From positions 1 through 14,002 of the forward strand of contig JAISSA010000265.1 of assembly GCA_031273365.1 (NCBI GenBank): DNA of 14,002 nt, written 5' to 3'. The position numbers and the translations under genes were made by a program. Positions 1 to 7,054 of this stretch are shown here, one piece after another. Positions within the stretch are counted from its first letter, which is position 1, and every line of letters begins with the position of its first letter. This DNA is from Synergistaceae bacterium (lineage in GTDB: Bacteria; Synergistota; Synergistia; Synergistales; Aminobacteriaceae). The notes beneath the pieces were generated by a model, which worked only from the letters and a program-made list of their open reading frames with translations, ran no database searches and was not told where the DNA came from.

Positions 1-101
1 CCGTTCGGACGGACCTCCAGCCCCAGCCCTTTCCCGTCGGTCATGATATATGTTTTTTCTGCCGGTTTTGCCTGCCTCACCATCAACTCAGTCAGCGCCA
101 T
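1..101 (-). CDS. Tyrosine-type integrase, N-terminal fragment
   Basis: Only the first 33 codons or so are inside the window; the gene runs off the left edge. The translation begins MALTELMVRQAKPAEKTYIM and continues with TDGKGLGLEV. This matches the arm-type DNA-binding domain (DUF4102-like) that opens P4/prophage-style tyrosine integrases, in which an (A)KP motif is followed by a DGxGLxLxV strand. The ATG at 101-99 has a GGTGGTGA Shine-Dalgarno site about four bases upstream. The gene lies just downstream of a tRNA with the same orientation, the classic arrangement for an element that integrates into the tRNA 3' end, so it probably drives integration and excision of an island lying to the left. 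The catalytic domain (R...H-x-x-R...Y) is not visible, so whether the enzyme is intact is unknown. Confidence 0.72.
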   Translation of the reverse strand, partial: MALTELMVRQAKPAEKTYIMTDGKGLGLEVRPN

Positions 102-113
102 GCTTTCACCACC

Positions 114-135
114 GTATAAGAGATTTTTCTTATAC
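114..135. repeat. Inverted repeat in the integrase leader
   Basis: GTATAAGA (114-121) and TCTTATAC (128-135) form a perfect 8-bp dyad with a 6-base loop. It sits between the putative integrase -10 box and its Shine-Dalgarno site. It could be an operator for an excisionase or repressor, or an mRNA hairpin; the function is inferred. Confidence 0.5.
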
Positions 136-140
136 TGCCT

Positions 141-146
141 ATTATA
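141..146 (-). promoter_or_regulatory. Putative -10 box for the integrase
   Basis: A perfect TATAAT lies on the minus strand at 146-141, about 40 bases before the integrase ATG. The region 17 bases further upstream is a poor match to a -35 box, so the promoter may depend on an activator. A second dyad, GGATAA-N6-TTATCC (169-186), lies just upstream. Confidence 0.4.
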
Positions 147-204
147 CCGTGATGTGCTGGTTAGATACGGATAATCATAGTTATCCATAGGTATTCAGGA
201 AAGC

Positions 205-232
205 AAAAACCCCTGCTTTTACAGGGGTTTTG
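205..232 (-). terminator. Rho-independent terminator after the tRNA
   Basis: AAAACCCCTG (206-215) and CAGGGGTTTT (222-231) form a perfect 10-bp stem with a 6-base loop. Read on the minus strand it is followed by further T residues, giving a typical intrinsic terminator about 45 bases past the tRNA. The symmetric A/T flanks mean it could also act on the plus strand. Confidence 0.75.
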
Positions 233-274
233 GTGTATATTTGGTTTGCTTTTAGATCCCGTTGATTTTTTATC

Positions 275-351
275 TGGTGGGCCCACCTGGACTTGAACCA
301 GGAACCTTCCGGTTATGAGCCGGTGGCTCTAACCACTTGAGCTATGGGCCC
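275..351 (-). tRNA. tRNA with CAU anticodon (tRNA-Ile2 or elongator tRNA-Met)
   Basis: Read on the minus strand, a complete cloverleaf is visible. The acceptor stem is GGGCCCA pairing with TGGGCCC, the D arm GCTC/GAGC, the anticodon loop CTCATAA with anticodon CAT, and the T arm CCTGG-TTCAAGT-CCAGG. It is followed by discriminator A and an encoded CCA (277-275). The first base pair of the acceptor is G-C, and the anticodon arm core CGGCTCATAACCG resembles the tRNA-Ile2 family, whose C34 is changed to lysidine by TilS. Elongator Met remains possible; initiator tRNA is unlikely because the acceptor ends are paired and the three G-C pairs of the initiator anticodon stem are absent. The outermost anticodon-stem pair is an A-A mismatch. 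The 3' half is the likely attachment site of the adjacent integrase. Confidence 0.93.
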
Positions 352-371
352 ATGTACACAGAGCACAAAAT

Positions 372-400
372 ATTATACTCTTTATTCGACGCGAATACAA
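372..400 (-). promoter_or_regulatory. Promoter of the CAU tRNA
   Basis: On the minus strand TTGTAT (400-395) is separated by exactly 17 bases from a perfect TATAAT (377-372), about 20 bases before the tRNA 5' end. The -35 box lies inside the last ferredoxin codons, so the tRNA can be transcribed separately from the ferredoxin. Confidence 0.6.
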
Positions 401-564
401 CTCACCGGGCAACTGCTCTCCGCTTCTTTTGCACAGGGATCGTCACTGTCGGGAGACATCACCACGGCTACGCCGGCCGCCTCATCCACGCGAAAAACTT
501 CCGGGCAGACCTGAGAACATACTCCGCACCCGATGCATCTTTGCTGGTCCACAGAGACCTTCAT
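382..564 (-). CDS. Single [4Fe-4S] ferredoxin
   Basis: A 60-residue, acidic electron carrier very similar in layout to Thermotoga maritima ferredoxin, which supplies electrons to anaerobic oxidoreductases in the cytoplasm. Counting from the ATG, the cluster ligands are Cys10, Cys13, Cys16 (motif CIGCGVC) and Cys52 in the C-terminal CP motif. Cys20 and Cys44 occupy the places of the disulfide pair known in the Thermotoga protein, and Cys56 is one extra cysteine. I chose the ATG at 564 because it gives the family's usual MKV start and lies 9-12 bases after GGAGGTGA. A GTG at 573 would add three residues but sits only two bases from that site. The gene has its own near-consensus promoter and is the last gene before the tRNA. 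Its electron partners cannot be told from the neighbours. Confidence 0.93.
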   Translation of the reverse strand: MKVSVDQQRCIGCGVCSQVCPEVFRVDEAAGVAVVMSPDSDDPCAKEAESSCPVSCIRVE

Positions 565-622
565 AGCGTACACTCACCTCCAACATCGGGATTCTTTTGG
601 CACAAACGCAATTTAGCGTCTC

Positions 623-651
623 ATTTTAGTACGTCTGCACCTGATCGTCAA
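623..651 (-). promoter_or_regulatory. Strong sigma-70 promoter of the ferredoxin gene
   Basis: On the minus strand TTGACG (651-646), a 17-base spacer and TAAAAT (628-623) give a near-consensus promoter. The expected start near 615 leaves a leader of about 50 bases ending in the GGAGGTGA ribosome-binding site. Confidence 0.75.
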
Positions 652-678
652 ATTTACCTAATCTTTTATAGGTAAATT
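651..678. promoter_or_regulatory. Perfect 10-bp dyad touching the ferredoxin -35 box (operator candidate)
   Basis: AATTTACCTA (651-660) and TAGGTAAATT (669-678) are exact reverse complements separated by eight A/T-rich bases. The dyad abuts the -35 hexamer, sharing one base with it. That is a typical place for an activator or repressor dimer. No T-tract suited to termination follows on the minus strand. The cognate regulator is unknown. Confidence 0.5.
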
Positions 679-699
679 CTCGTCTCACATCGCTCGGAA

Positions 700-715
700 G
701 CCTCTCCTGAGAGGC
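700..715 (-). repeat. Short hairpin directly after the acyltransferase stop
   Basis: GCCTCTC and GAGAGGC form a 7-bp stem with a 2-base loop, starting two bases past the acyltransferase stop codon. There is no T-tract, so it is more likely an mRNA 3'-end stabiliser than a full intrinsic terminator. Confidence 0.4.
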
Positions 716-716
716 A

Positions 717-1610
717 TCATTGTTTTCGCACTTTCGCGTTCTTCCATCGGTTGTGCAACCAGAACCACAGCTCCGGCTGGGGCGCGATCATCGCCTCGAC
801 AGCGGCTCCAATGGAGGACGTCAGAAGCGACAGCCTGCGAAGACGGTCCTTTTCCTCCGGGACGGGGAGGGGCGGGAATACCTCCACCACGTGGCGAAAC
901 GGGCCCTTCCGGTAGATCGTTATGGGGACGACGGGAACGGAGGCCAGAGTGGCCAGGATGGCCGGTCCCGTGGCATGGGTGCAGTCATGCCCCATGAAGG
1001 GCAACACGATCCCTCCCTGCCATGCGATGTCGGACAGCAGAGCGATATGACCGCCTGACTTCAGGAGCTTCACTATTTCAAGGGGCGGAGTCTGTTTGGG
1101 CAAAAGTTTTATGTCGGCGTTCCGCCGGTATCGTTCGATCAGGGCGGCGATGTCCCTGTCTCTCGTGTTCTGCGAGACAATATAATAATTCCGCGGCTTG
1201 TCTTTCAGAGATTGATTTTTCAGGTACTGCGCGTACCAGGCCGCCAGCAGCTCCCAGTTGCCGTAGTGCGCGCTCACGAAGAGGGTCCCTTTTTTCTCCT
1301 CGAGGGATGCCTCGATAGTACGGACGCCGCGCACCTCTTCCACCCAGGAAAGGGCCTGGGCGGGGTCGCGCTGCAGGGCAAGAATTTCGGTGACCATCCA
1401 CCCCAGATGCCCGTAAAGACGCCGGCGCAGGTCCCTGCGCCACGCTTCCGTGCTTTCCGGATACACCATGGCGAGGTTCGAGAGGATTCGCTCTCCTCTG
1501 GGGCGAAACGTCCTCAAAACGCCGCTCAGAAAAAAAGCGAGCGAAGAAGCGCGCCAGCCCGGACGCGCCGCGGCACGCAGGGCCTCTATCGCTCGAGCGG
1601 CGACCTTCAA
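717..1610 (-). CDS. Lipid A biosynthesis acyltransferase (LpxL/HtrB family)
   Basis: A 297-residue member of the lysophospholipid acyltransferase group that adds a secondary acyl chain to Kdo-lipid A at the inner membrane. The HX4E active-site motif is HYGNWE at 115-120. The family block that is usually DQD..G..VPFFG..A.T appears as SDIAWQGG...LPFMG...THATG at 193-215, followed by VPVVPITIYR (225-234) and the C-terminal WFWLHNRWK (282-290). The N-terminus is only weakly hydrophobic (about 21-33), so the membrane anchor is less clear than in E. coli LpxL. The start is a TTG at 1610 with AGGAG seven bases upstream; its bases overlap the upstream gene's stop as TTGA, so translation is probably coupled. 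The longer open frame upstream is a shadow of the glycosyltransferase-like gene. The acyl chain and the position it modifies cannot be told. Confidence 0.9.
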   Translation of the reverse strand: MKVAARAIEALRAAARPGWRASSLAFFLSGVLRTFRPRGERILSNLAMVYPESTEAWRRDLRRRLYGHLGWMVTEILALQRDPAQALSWVEEVRGVRTIEASLEEKKGTLFVSAHYGNWELLAAWYAQYLKNQSLKDKPRNYYIVSQNTRDRDIAALIERYRRNADIKLLPKQTPPLEIVKLLKSGGHIALLSDIAWQGGIVLPFMGHDCTHATGPAILATLASVPVVPITIYRKGPFRHVVEVFPPLPVPEEKDRLRRLSLLTSSIGAAVEAMIAPQPELWFWLHNRWKNAKVRKQ

Positions 1611-2494
1611 GCGCCGTCTCCTCCCCCGCTTTCCCGCTTTCCGCCTGCTTTCAGTCCAATGGAACGGTAGAGAACCGCCAGGGACTCCGCCCCTTCGGCG
1701 GCGCTGAAATTTTCCTTCAAAAAACGCCGGGCACCCGCCGAAACCGTGCGTCCTTCCTCGGATCGGGCCGCTTCGAGTGCGCTGAACCACGCGTCTTCCG
1801 TGTCCTCTTTCACCGTGAAACAGCCGTCCCGGCCCAACAGGGACCGAATCAGCGGAGAGGGGCGCGCCACCACGGGAAGCCCCTGCATGGTCGCCCATGC
1901 GGCCAGCAGCGCGTTCGACGGGGTGTCGTCGACAAGCGCCGCCCGTCCGTTTCCAAGGTCGGCAATCGAAGCGGTCTCCCCTTCGGCCAGAGAAATCGTC
2001 TCCATCCCCGACCGTTCGACCGCCTTTTTCAGCGCATCGGTCGGAGAGGCCGCCAGGAGCAGCACCGAAGAGGCGTCGGCGTCCTCCGTCGAATCCTTTG
2101 CCCACGCGACTCGAATTTCAAACGTCGGTTTCACGAGGCTCTCGCCCTCGAGAACCTGTTCCGCAAAAAGGCGCGTCGGATGCCCTTTCCAGTCGGGCGA
2201 CGCGTCGAGCGCGGTGTGCACCGTCCGGGCCCGCAGGCGGACCAGCCCCCACCAGAACGGCGCCTTGCCCCAGAGATGCCAGAGGTTCCCCCTGAAGAAA
2301 ATAATGCTCAGGCGATCGAAAAGCGTGAGCGAATCCCAGGAAAGCACCCCGTTCATCCGAAGGTTGCCCGTCCCCCCCTCGACGTAAACCTGCGGGGGAA
2401 AGCCGGACGCGTTCATGGCGGCCGCCAGATTGCCGATCACCGCGGCTTCCCACGGACGCTGAAACCCTGAAACGTACCAGATACAACCCGTCAT
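1607..2494 (-). CDS. Divergent glycosyltransferase-like protein (GT-B fold, GT4-like C-terminus)
   Basis: A 295-residue protein I do not recognise by name. Its second half has the rhythm of the GT4 nucleotide-sugar domain: NALLAAWATMQGLPVVA (194-210), then a GCFTV strand and a D..DAWFSALEAA helix (about 224-243), and a final FLKENFSAAEGAESLAVLYRSIG (258-280). The acidic residues of the usual E-x7-E motif are absent (TPSN in their place), and the N-terminal half is short. It may therefore be a degenerate or non-catalytic GT-B protein. It overlaps the LpxL-like gene by four bases, so a role in lipopolysaccharide core assembly is a reasonable inference. I used the ATG at 2494; a TTG at 2512 would add six residues and neither start has a strong ribosome-binding site. 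It starts 27 bases after the tyrS stop. Confidence 0.6.
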   Translation of the reverse strand: MTGCIWYVSGFQRPWEAAVIGNLAAAMNASGFPPQVYVEGGTGNLRMNGVLSWDSLTLFDRLSIIFFRGNLWHLWGKAPFWWGLVRLRARTVHTALDASPDWKGHPTRLFAEQVLEGESLVKPTFEIRVAWAKDSTEDADASSVLLLAASPTDALKKAVERSGMETISLAEGETASIADLGNGRAALVDDTPSNALLAAWATMQGLPVVARPSPLIRSLLGRDGCFTVKEDTEDAWFSALEAARSEEGRTVSAGARRFLKENFSAAEGAESLAVLYRSIGLKAGGKRESGGGDGA

Positions 2495-2521
2495 GGTCTT
2501 CGGTATCTTCAATTTCGAGAA

Positions 2522-3847
2522 CTACCTGAAGGCGACGAGGTGGAAGCGTTTTTTGCCGAGGCGGACGAAAACGTACCTGCCGCCGAGCAGCGCGTCCCGC
2601 GACACCAGAGCGCCCTCGTCTTCCACTCGCGTTTCGTTGACGGATACCCCGCCCTGTTTGACGGCGCGCTTCGCCTCGCCTCTGCTCTCGCACGCGCCGC
2701 AGCCGACCAGAAGGTCCACGACCGCGACGGGCAGGGGCTGAGAGAGCTCGACAAAGGGCATTTCTTCCTTCAGCAGCGCGAACGTTTCCTCTTCCATTCC
2801 CAATTCCATGCCCGACAGGCCCGTTCCGAAGAGAACCTCACTGGCCGCGACGACGCTTTTGGCCGTGGCCTCTCCGTGAACGAGCTTCGTCGCCTCGAAG
2901 GCCAGTCGGCGCTGCGCCGCGCGCGCCCCCGGGTCCCGGGCGTGCTCCGCCATGGCGGAGGCGATCTCCTCGAGCGGCATGAAGGTGAAAAGCTTCAGCA
3001 GACGCTCGACGTCCCTGTCGTCCGAGTTGATCCAGAACTGATAGAAACGGTAGGGACTCGTCCGCTTCGGGTCGAGCCAGACTGCGCCGTCCTCCGTCTT
3101 GCCGAACTTGGTCCCGGACGCGGTCAGGAGCAAAGGCTGCGTCAGGCCGAAGACCTCGCCCTCCGCCGTCCTGCGGACGTAGTCGACGCCGGCGACCAGG
3201 TTGCCCTGCTGGTCGTTTCCACCCATCTGCAGGCGACAGCCATACGTCTCGTACAGATATTTGAAGTCCATCGACTGCAACAGGACGTAGGAAAATTCCG
3301 TGTAGGAAATGCTCTTATCGGGGTCGGTCAGCCGGCTTTTTACGTACTCGCGCGCGATCAGGCCGTTGACCGAAAAATGCTTGCCGACGTCGCGCAGGAC
3401 GTCCAAAAACGAAAACGTCGACAGCCAGTCGTAGTTGTTGACGAGCAGCGCGGAGTTCTCTCCGCAGTCGAAGTCCAAAAAGTGGGCCAGCTGAGGACGG
3501 ACGCCCTCGACGTTTTTCCTGACCTCCTCGATGGTGATCAGGTTGCGTTCCCTGCTCTTTCCGGAGGGGTCGCCAATGAGCCCCGTGCCGCCGCCGGCGA
3601 GAGCGACGGGCCGATGCCCGCAGCGCTGCACCCACGCCAGCGCCATGATGGGGATGAGATGCCCGACGTGCAGACTGTCCGCCGTGGGGTCGAACCCAAT
3701 GTAGATCGTCGTCATGCCCTCGTTCAGGACCTCCCGCAGCCTTTCCGGAGCGCTGCACCACTCCACGAGCCCGCGCGACTGCAAAACTTCATATGCGTTG
3801 CTTGAACTTGTATTGCTTAAATTGGCGTTCCGGGTGTTGACCGACAT
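2522..3847 (-). CDS. tyrS: Tyrosyl-tRNA synthetase
   Basis: Cytoplasmic class I aminoacyl-tRNA synthetase that activates tyrosine with ATP and charges tRNA-Tyr. The 441-residue protein has the HIGH-type signature HVGH at 60-63 and the KMSKS-type loop KFGKT at 247-251, the form typical of the TyrS1 subtype. Tyrosine-pocket residues lie around YTEFSYVLLQSMDF (182-195) and QMGGNDQQGN (207-216). A C-terminal S4-like RNA-binding segment follows (about 370-441, including the SRGEAKRAVKQGGVSVN stretch). An Asn/Ser-rich N-terminal tail of about 18 residues is longer than in many homologues. The ATG at 3847 is well supported by GGAGGG nine bases upstream. The 171-base gap upstream holds a copy of the double-hairpin repeat; I see no clear T-box leader or promoter there. 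Confidence 0.97.
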   Translation of the reverse strand: MSVNTRNANLSNTSSSNAYEVLQSRGLVEWCSAPERLREVLNEGMTTIYIGFDPTADSLHVGHLIPIMALAWVQRCGHRPVALAGGGTGLIGDPSGKSRERNLITIEEVRKNVEGVRPQLAHFLDFDCGENSALLVNNYDWLSTFSFLDVLRDVGKHFSVNGLIAREYVKSRLTDPDKSISYTEFSYVLLQSMDFKYLYETYGCRLQMGGNDQQGNLVAGVDYVRRTAEGEVFGLTQPLLLTASGTKFGKTEDGAVWLDPKRTSPYRFYQFWINSDDRDVERLLKLFTFMPLEEIASAMAEHARDPGARAAQRRLAFEATKLVHGEATAKSVVAASEVLFGTGLSGMELGMEEETFALLKEEMPFVELSQPLPVAVVDLLVGCGACESRGEAKRAVKQGGVSVNETRVEDEGALVSRDALLGGRYVFVRLGKKRFHLVAFR

Positions 3848-3926
3848 AATAAAAAACCCTCCGTGCTTAAAAAATTCAGGGAAGAGGCGACGAAATGCTC
3901 ACGCTCCACTCTCGCGAAAAACCAGG

Positions 3927-3990
3927 ACCACGGGGCCCTGCCCCGTACCCCGCAGGGGACTCGTCCCCTGACCCCGTTAATTTTTTTATT
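3927..3990 (-). repeat. Double-hairpin interspersed repeat, copy A
   Basis: Lies between the beta-CASP nuclease and tyrS. Hairpin 1 is CAGGGGAC/GTCCCCTG with a 2-base loop (3953-3970). Hairpin 2 reads ACGGGGC/GCCCCGT with loop AGG on the minus strand. The block is preceded on that strand by an A-rich run and TTAACGGGG. It aligns almost base for base with copies B and C. Confidence 0.85.
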
Positions 3991-4018
3991 ACTTTTTCTT
4001 TTTCATTCTTTATTCATT

Positions 4019-5641
4019 TCATTGCGCTTTTTTTGCCCTGTCGCCTGTCGTCTCCAGGAGCGTACGTGCGGAAAGCAGCAGCGGCATGAGTTCGTTGACG
4101 TTGAGGGCGCTCTTCAGCTCGCCCCGCAGACCCTCCACAAGGCGCGCGATGTCGTCCAGCGTCGTGACGACCTCCCCTCCGGGAACGGGCTTCGTCTCCG
4201 CAAAAACGGGCTGGACAGGGACGGCGACGGGCCGCTCGGCCTGAAGCACGACCTCGGGCGAGAGCGCAAACTCCTGGTTCTTCATCGGCACCAGAGAACG
4301 CATCCCCGCCTCCTGCAACGAGGCGGCAAACGCGTGTGAGGCCTGGCGTTCGCCATGCGTGACGAAAAACAGGGGATTGGGCCCGACGTTTTTCGCCCAC
4401 GCCAGCAGGTCGTCACGGTCCCCATGCGCGGAAAACCCGCCGATGGTGTGCACCTGCGCCCTGACCGTGACGTCCTCGCCCGCGATGCGAAGCTCCCTCT
4501 CCCCGTCCACGATGCGCCGTCCCAGAGTGCCGTAGCTCTGATATCCCACAAAAACGACGTGATTTTTCGGGTTCCAGACCGCGTGCTTCAGGTGATGGAC
4601 GACACGCCCCCCCGTGCACATGCCGCTGCCGGCGATCACGAGGCCGAACGGCACGTCGTTGATTTTGCGCGACTCGTCGGGCGAACTGACGAAGGAAAGC
4701 CCCCTCGGCATGAAGGGCTCCTGGCCGTCCGCGATGCGCTGCCGCACCTCGTCCGAAAGGGTGTCGGCGTGACGACGGTAAAGCTCCGTGGCCCTGACGC
4801 CCATCGGAGAGTCGAAGAAAATAGGAAGCTCCTCGGGGATCAGCCCGTCGACCTGCATCAGGAAAAGTTCGTAAAGCATACGCTGGGCCCGGTCGATGAC
4901 GAAACTGGGAATAATGACCTTTCCCCTGTCCCTCAGAGCGCTCGTGATGACCTCGCGAAACTCCGCGCGCGTCTCGGTCAGGTTCTTGTGCAGACGGTCG
5001 CCGTAGGTGGACTCGACGAGAACGTAATGCGCCTCCTCGATGGCGGTCGGAGCCCGATCGACGACGGCCTGCTGCTGACCGACGTCTCCGCTGAACACGA
5101 GCCGAACCACGTTTCCCGCTTCCCTCAGGGTCAGCGCGATGGACGAGCTCCCCAGAATGTGCCCCGCGTTGTGAAAACGAGCCTGCACCCCGGGCAGGAT
5201 CTCGCTCGGCGTCTCGTAATCGACGGGCTGCAAAAGAGCCAGAGCGCTGGCGACGTCGCTCGCGTCGTAAAGGGGCAGGACCGGCGGCAGACCCTTGCGG
5301 GAGTTCTTTTTGTTCTTCCAGTCCGCCTCCTCCTTCATGAGATGGGCGGAATCATACCACAGGACGCTGAGCAGCTCCGCCGACGGCCGCGTCGTCCATA
5401 TCCGGCCTCTGAAGCCCTGGCGGACCAGCAGGGGAATCCGTCCGGAGTGGTCCATGTGGGCGTGCGTCAAAAGCACCGCGTCGAGTTCCCCCGGGCTGAC
5501 CCGGGGCTCTTCCCTGTTTCTGGCGTCCTCGTTGCGCCCCTGGTGGATGCCGCAGTCCACAAAAAATCGTTTGCCGTCACATTCCACAAGATAGTTGGAA
5601 CCCGTAACCTCCTGCGTCGCTCCCAGAAACCTGACCCTCAA
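4019..5641 (-). CDS. Beta-CASP metallo-beta-lactamase RNase
   Basis: A 540-residue zinc-dependent RNA-processing enzyme of the KO/TTHA0252-like beta-CASP group. The start MRVRFLGATQEVTGSNYLVE is typical of the family. The metal-binding motif HAHMDH is at 60-65, the third histidine at 161 (GHILGSS) and the aspartate at 186 (SGD). The beta-CASP domain lies roughly between 205 and 400, with motif A ESTYGDR (210-216), motif B GSGMCTGGR (338-346) and motif C FSAHGDRDD (403-411). The final FFVTHGE histidine is at 429. About 80 C-terminal residues after position 455 match no domain I know. The start is a TTG at 5641 with GGGGGAG five bases upstream. It overlaps the kinase stop as TTGA, implying coupled translation; extending to an upstream ATG would add 14 residues unlike the family. 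Confidence 0.92.
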   Translation of the reverse strand: MRVRFLGATQEVTGSNYLVECDGKRFFVDCGIHQGRNEDARNREEPRVSPGELDAVLLTHAHMDHSGRIPLLVRQGFRGRIWTTRPSAELLSVLWYDSAHLMKEEADWKNKKNSRKGLPPVLPLYDASDVASALALLQPVDYETPSEILPGVQARFHNAGHILGSSSIALTLREAGNVVRLVFSGDVGQQQAVVDRAPTAIEEAHYVLVESTYGDRLHKNLTETRAEFREVITSALRDRGKVIIPSFVIDRAQRMLYELFLMQVDGLIPEELPIFFDSPMGVRATELYRRHADTLSDEVRQRIADGQEPFMPRGLSFVSSPDESRKINDVPFGLVIAGSGMCTGGRVVHHLKHAVWNPKNHVVFVGYQSYGTLGRRIVDGERELRIAGEDVTVRAQVHTIGGFSAHGDRDDLLAWAKNVGPNPLFFVTHGERQASHAFAASLQEAGMRSLVPMKNQEFALSPEVVLQAERPVAVPVQPVFAETKPVPGGEVVTTLDDIARLVEGLRGELKSALNVNELMPLLLSARTLLETTGDRAKKAQ

Positions 5642-6972
5642 GACATCTCCCCCTGCGCGTCGGGGTCCCGCTTCAAAATGCATCGAATGCAGGTCCCCTC
5701 GCCGATTTTGGATTTTACCTCGAGCGAGCCGCCCATCAGCGACATTCGCTCGGTCATATTGGCCAGCCCGCGATGCCCCTCGACGCGAAGCGTCTCATGG
5801 TCGACCCCGGCGTCGAAGCCTCTGCCGTTGTCCCGAATTTCAAACAGGATGCGGCCACCCTCTTCGATCATCTGCCCGTGAACCTCCGTCGCCTCCCCGT
5901 GGCGGACCGCGTTGGAAACGGCTTCCTGAAAAATTCGCACCAGAGAAAGCGTCCGCTCAGACCCCAGGTCGAGCGACTCGTCCGCGTCCACCGACACGTG
6001 CACGTCATAGTTCTGAGAAAGGCGCTCCGCAAGCTCGGTCAGCGCGTTGGCAAGGCTCAGCTCGACCCAGGGCGGAGCCAGCTCGTCGCAAAGTCCGCGA
6101 AGTTCACGCACCACAACCCGCGCAAGGTATTCCGTCTTTTTGACGCGATCCCGGATGTCCTCCCCTTCCTCCAGCGACATATGAATTTGCTGCAAAAGAG
6201 CCGTTATGTCCTGCAGCGGACCGTCGTGAATCTCCCGCGCCATGTCCAGCCGCTCCGACTCCTGCACCTGGACGATGTCCCGCACGTAACGGTTGCGAAG
6301 GCTGTCGCGATCGATGGCCGCGCGGGCAAAACGGGTCAGAGCGTTGTGAACGCTTTCGATTTCCTTCACGGCCTTCGGGTCCACGGTGTTCGGAATGTCC
6401 CGCCCCATCCGAAGGTCGTCGATCTCGGCGGCCAGACCCTTCAGAGGCGAAATCAGGCGTCTCCACAGCAATCGAATGGCCAGAAAACTGCCCAGCGACA
6501 TGACGACGATCAAAATCGGCCAGAGCCGCCCCACCCGCACCAGCCCGCCTAAAAGCTGATCCCACGAGGCGGCGGCGACGACGTAACCCCGCCCCTGGTC
6601 CACCGGATAGATGGCCAGGGTGTACTGATAACCATCCCTGTCCTGCACGCGGACGGCCGTCCCCATCGGCAGGCCCTGCTTCCAGAGTCCCGCGATGTTG
6701 GTCGCCCCCGGCGAGGACATGATGATCTTCCCGTCGACGCTGATATAGGCGACCCACCCCGGAATGGCGGGACCCCACGAAAAAATGCGATAGCGCGCCG
6801 CCGAGGAAAAAGGCTCCCCCGGAAGAGTCCAGAGCTTGCCCTCGGTGCTGAGGCGATAAGCCATGCTCTCGGCCAGGTCCTGCACGTAGGAACTCACCGC
6901 GGCCTCCATCGCCTGCTCCTGACTGAAATGCGCAAATGCTGCCACCATCAGGACTGCTATGGGCGGCAGCAT
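5638..6972 (-). CDS. Sensor histidine kinase, NarX/LiaS-type (HisKA_3)
   Basis: Membrane histidine kinase, presumably phosphorylating the response regulator encoded just upstream. Counting from the ATG at 6972: a first membrane segment at 2-16, a periplasmic sensor region at about 17-145 with a Cache-like strand pair (VAYISVDGKIIMSS, 74-87), and a second membrane segment at 150-169. A HAMP-like linker runs to about 222. The dimerisation helix has the phospho-accepting His249 in REIHDGPLQD. The ATPase domain shows the N box QEAVSNAVRHG (349-359), DNGRGF (381-386) and GHRGLANMTERM (399-410). The true N-terminus lies upstream: the frame stays open and coding-like for 29 codons before this ATG (positively charged residues, then a leucine-rich stretch), and the ATG itself has no Shine-Dalgarno site. 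No ATG, GTG or TTG exists in that extension. The signal is unknown. Confidence 0.88.
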   Translation of the reverse strand: MLPPIAVLMVAAFAHFSQEQAMEAAVSSYVQDLAESMAYRLSTEGKLWTLPGEPFSSAARYRIFSWGPAIPGWVAYISVDGKIIMSSPGATNIAGLWKQGLPMGTAVRVQDRDGYQYTLAIYPVDQGRGYVVAAASWDQLLGGLVRVGRLWPILIVVMSLGSFLAIRLLWRRLISPLKGLAAEIDDLRMGRDIPNTVDPKAVKEIESVHNALTRFARAAIDRDSLRNRYVRDIVQVQESERLDMAREIHDGPLQDITALLQQIHMSLEEGEDIRDRVKKTEYLARVVVRELRGLCDELAPPWVELSLANALTELAERLSQNYDVHVSVDADESLDLGSERTLSLVRIFQEAVSNAVRHGEATEVHGQMIEEGGRILFEIRDNGRGFDAGVDHETLRVEGHRGLANMTERMSLMGGSLEVKSKIGEGTCIRCILKRDPDAQGEMS

Positions 6973-7028
6973 CAGAGCGCACAGAAGAAAGGCCAGAAGA
7001 TGTTTTCTAAAAAAAGTGATCCTCGTAG

Positions 7029-7047
7029 ATTCAATCGAAGATTGAAT
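7029..7047 (-). repeat. Perfect inverted repeat at the 5' end of the kinase gene
   Basis: ATTCAATC (7029-7036) and GATTGAAT (7040-7047) form an 8-bp stem with a 3-base loop, shortly after the response-regulator stop codon. In the mRNA it would be a hairpin at the beginning of the histidine kinase reading frame, where it could affect translation or be a protein-binding site. Confidence 0.45.
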
Positions 7048-7054
7048 TGAAAAT

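Noticed and set aside
2540..3805. A 421-codon plus-strand open frame opposite tyrS.
   Set aside because: It is antisense to a clear tyrosyl-tRNA synthetase and has low-complexity composition without motifs.
3927..3990. Repeat copy A as an intrinsic terminator for the nuclease transcript.
   Set aside because: The T-rich run lies upstream of the hairpin with respect to the minus-strand transcript, so it would serve only the opposite strand. The same block recurs inside other operons, fitting a repeat better.
3848..4018. A T-box riboswitch before tyrS.
   Set aside because: I could not find a T-box sequence or a specifier-loop arrangement; the gap is mostly repeat copy A plus an A-rich stretch.
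4355..5881. A 508-codon plus-strand open frame antisense to the beta-CASP nuclease and kinase.
   Set aside because: It is a shadow frame made by high-GC third positions on the minus strand. Its translation has no domain, and the minus-strand frame holds all nuclease motifs.
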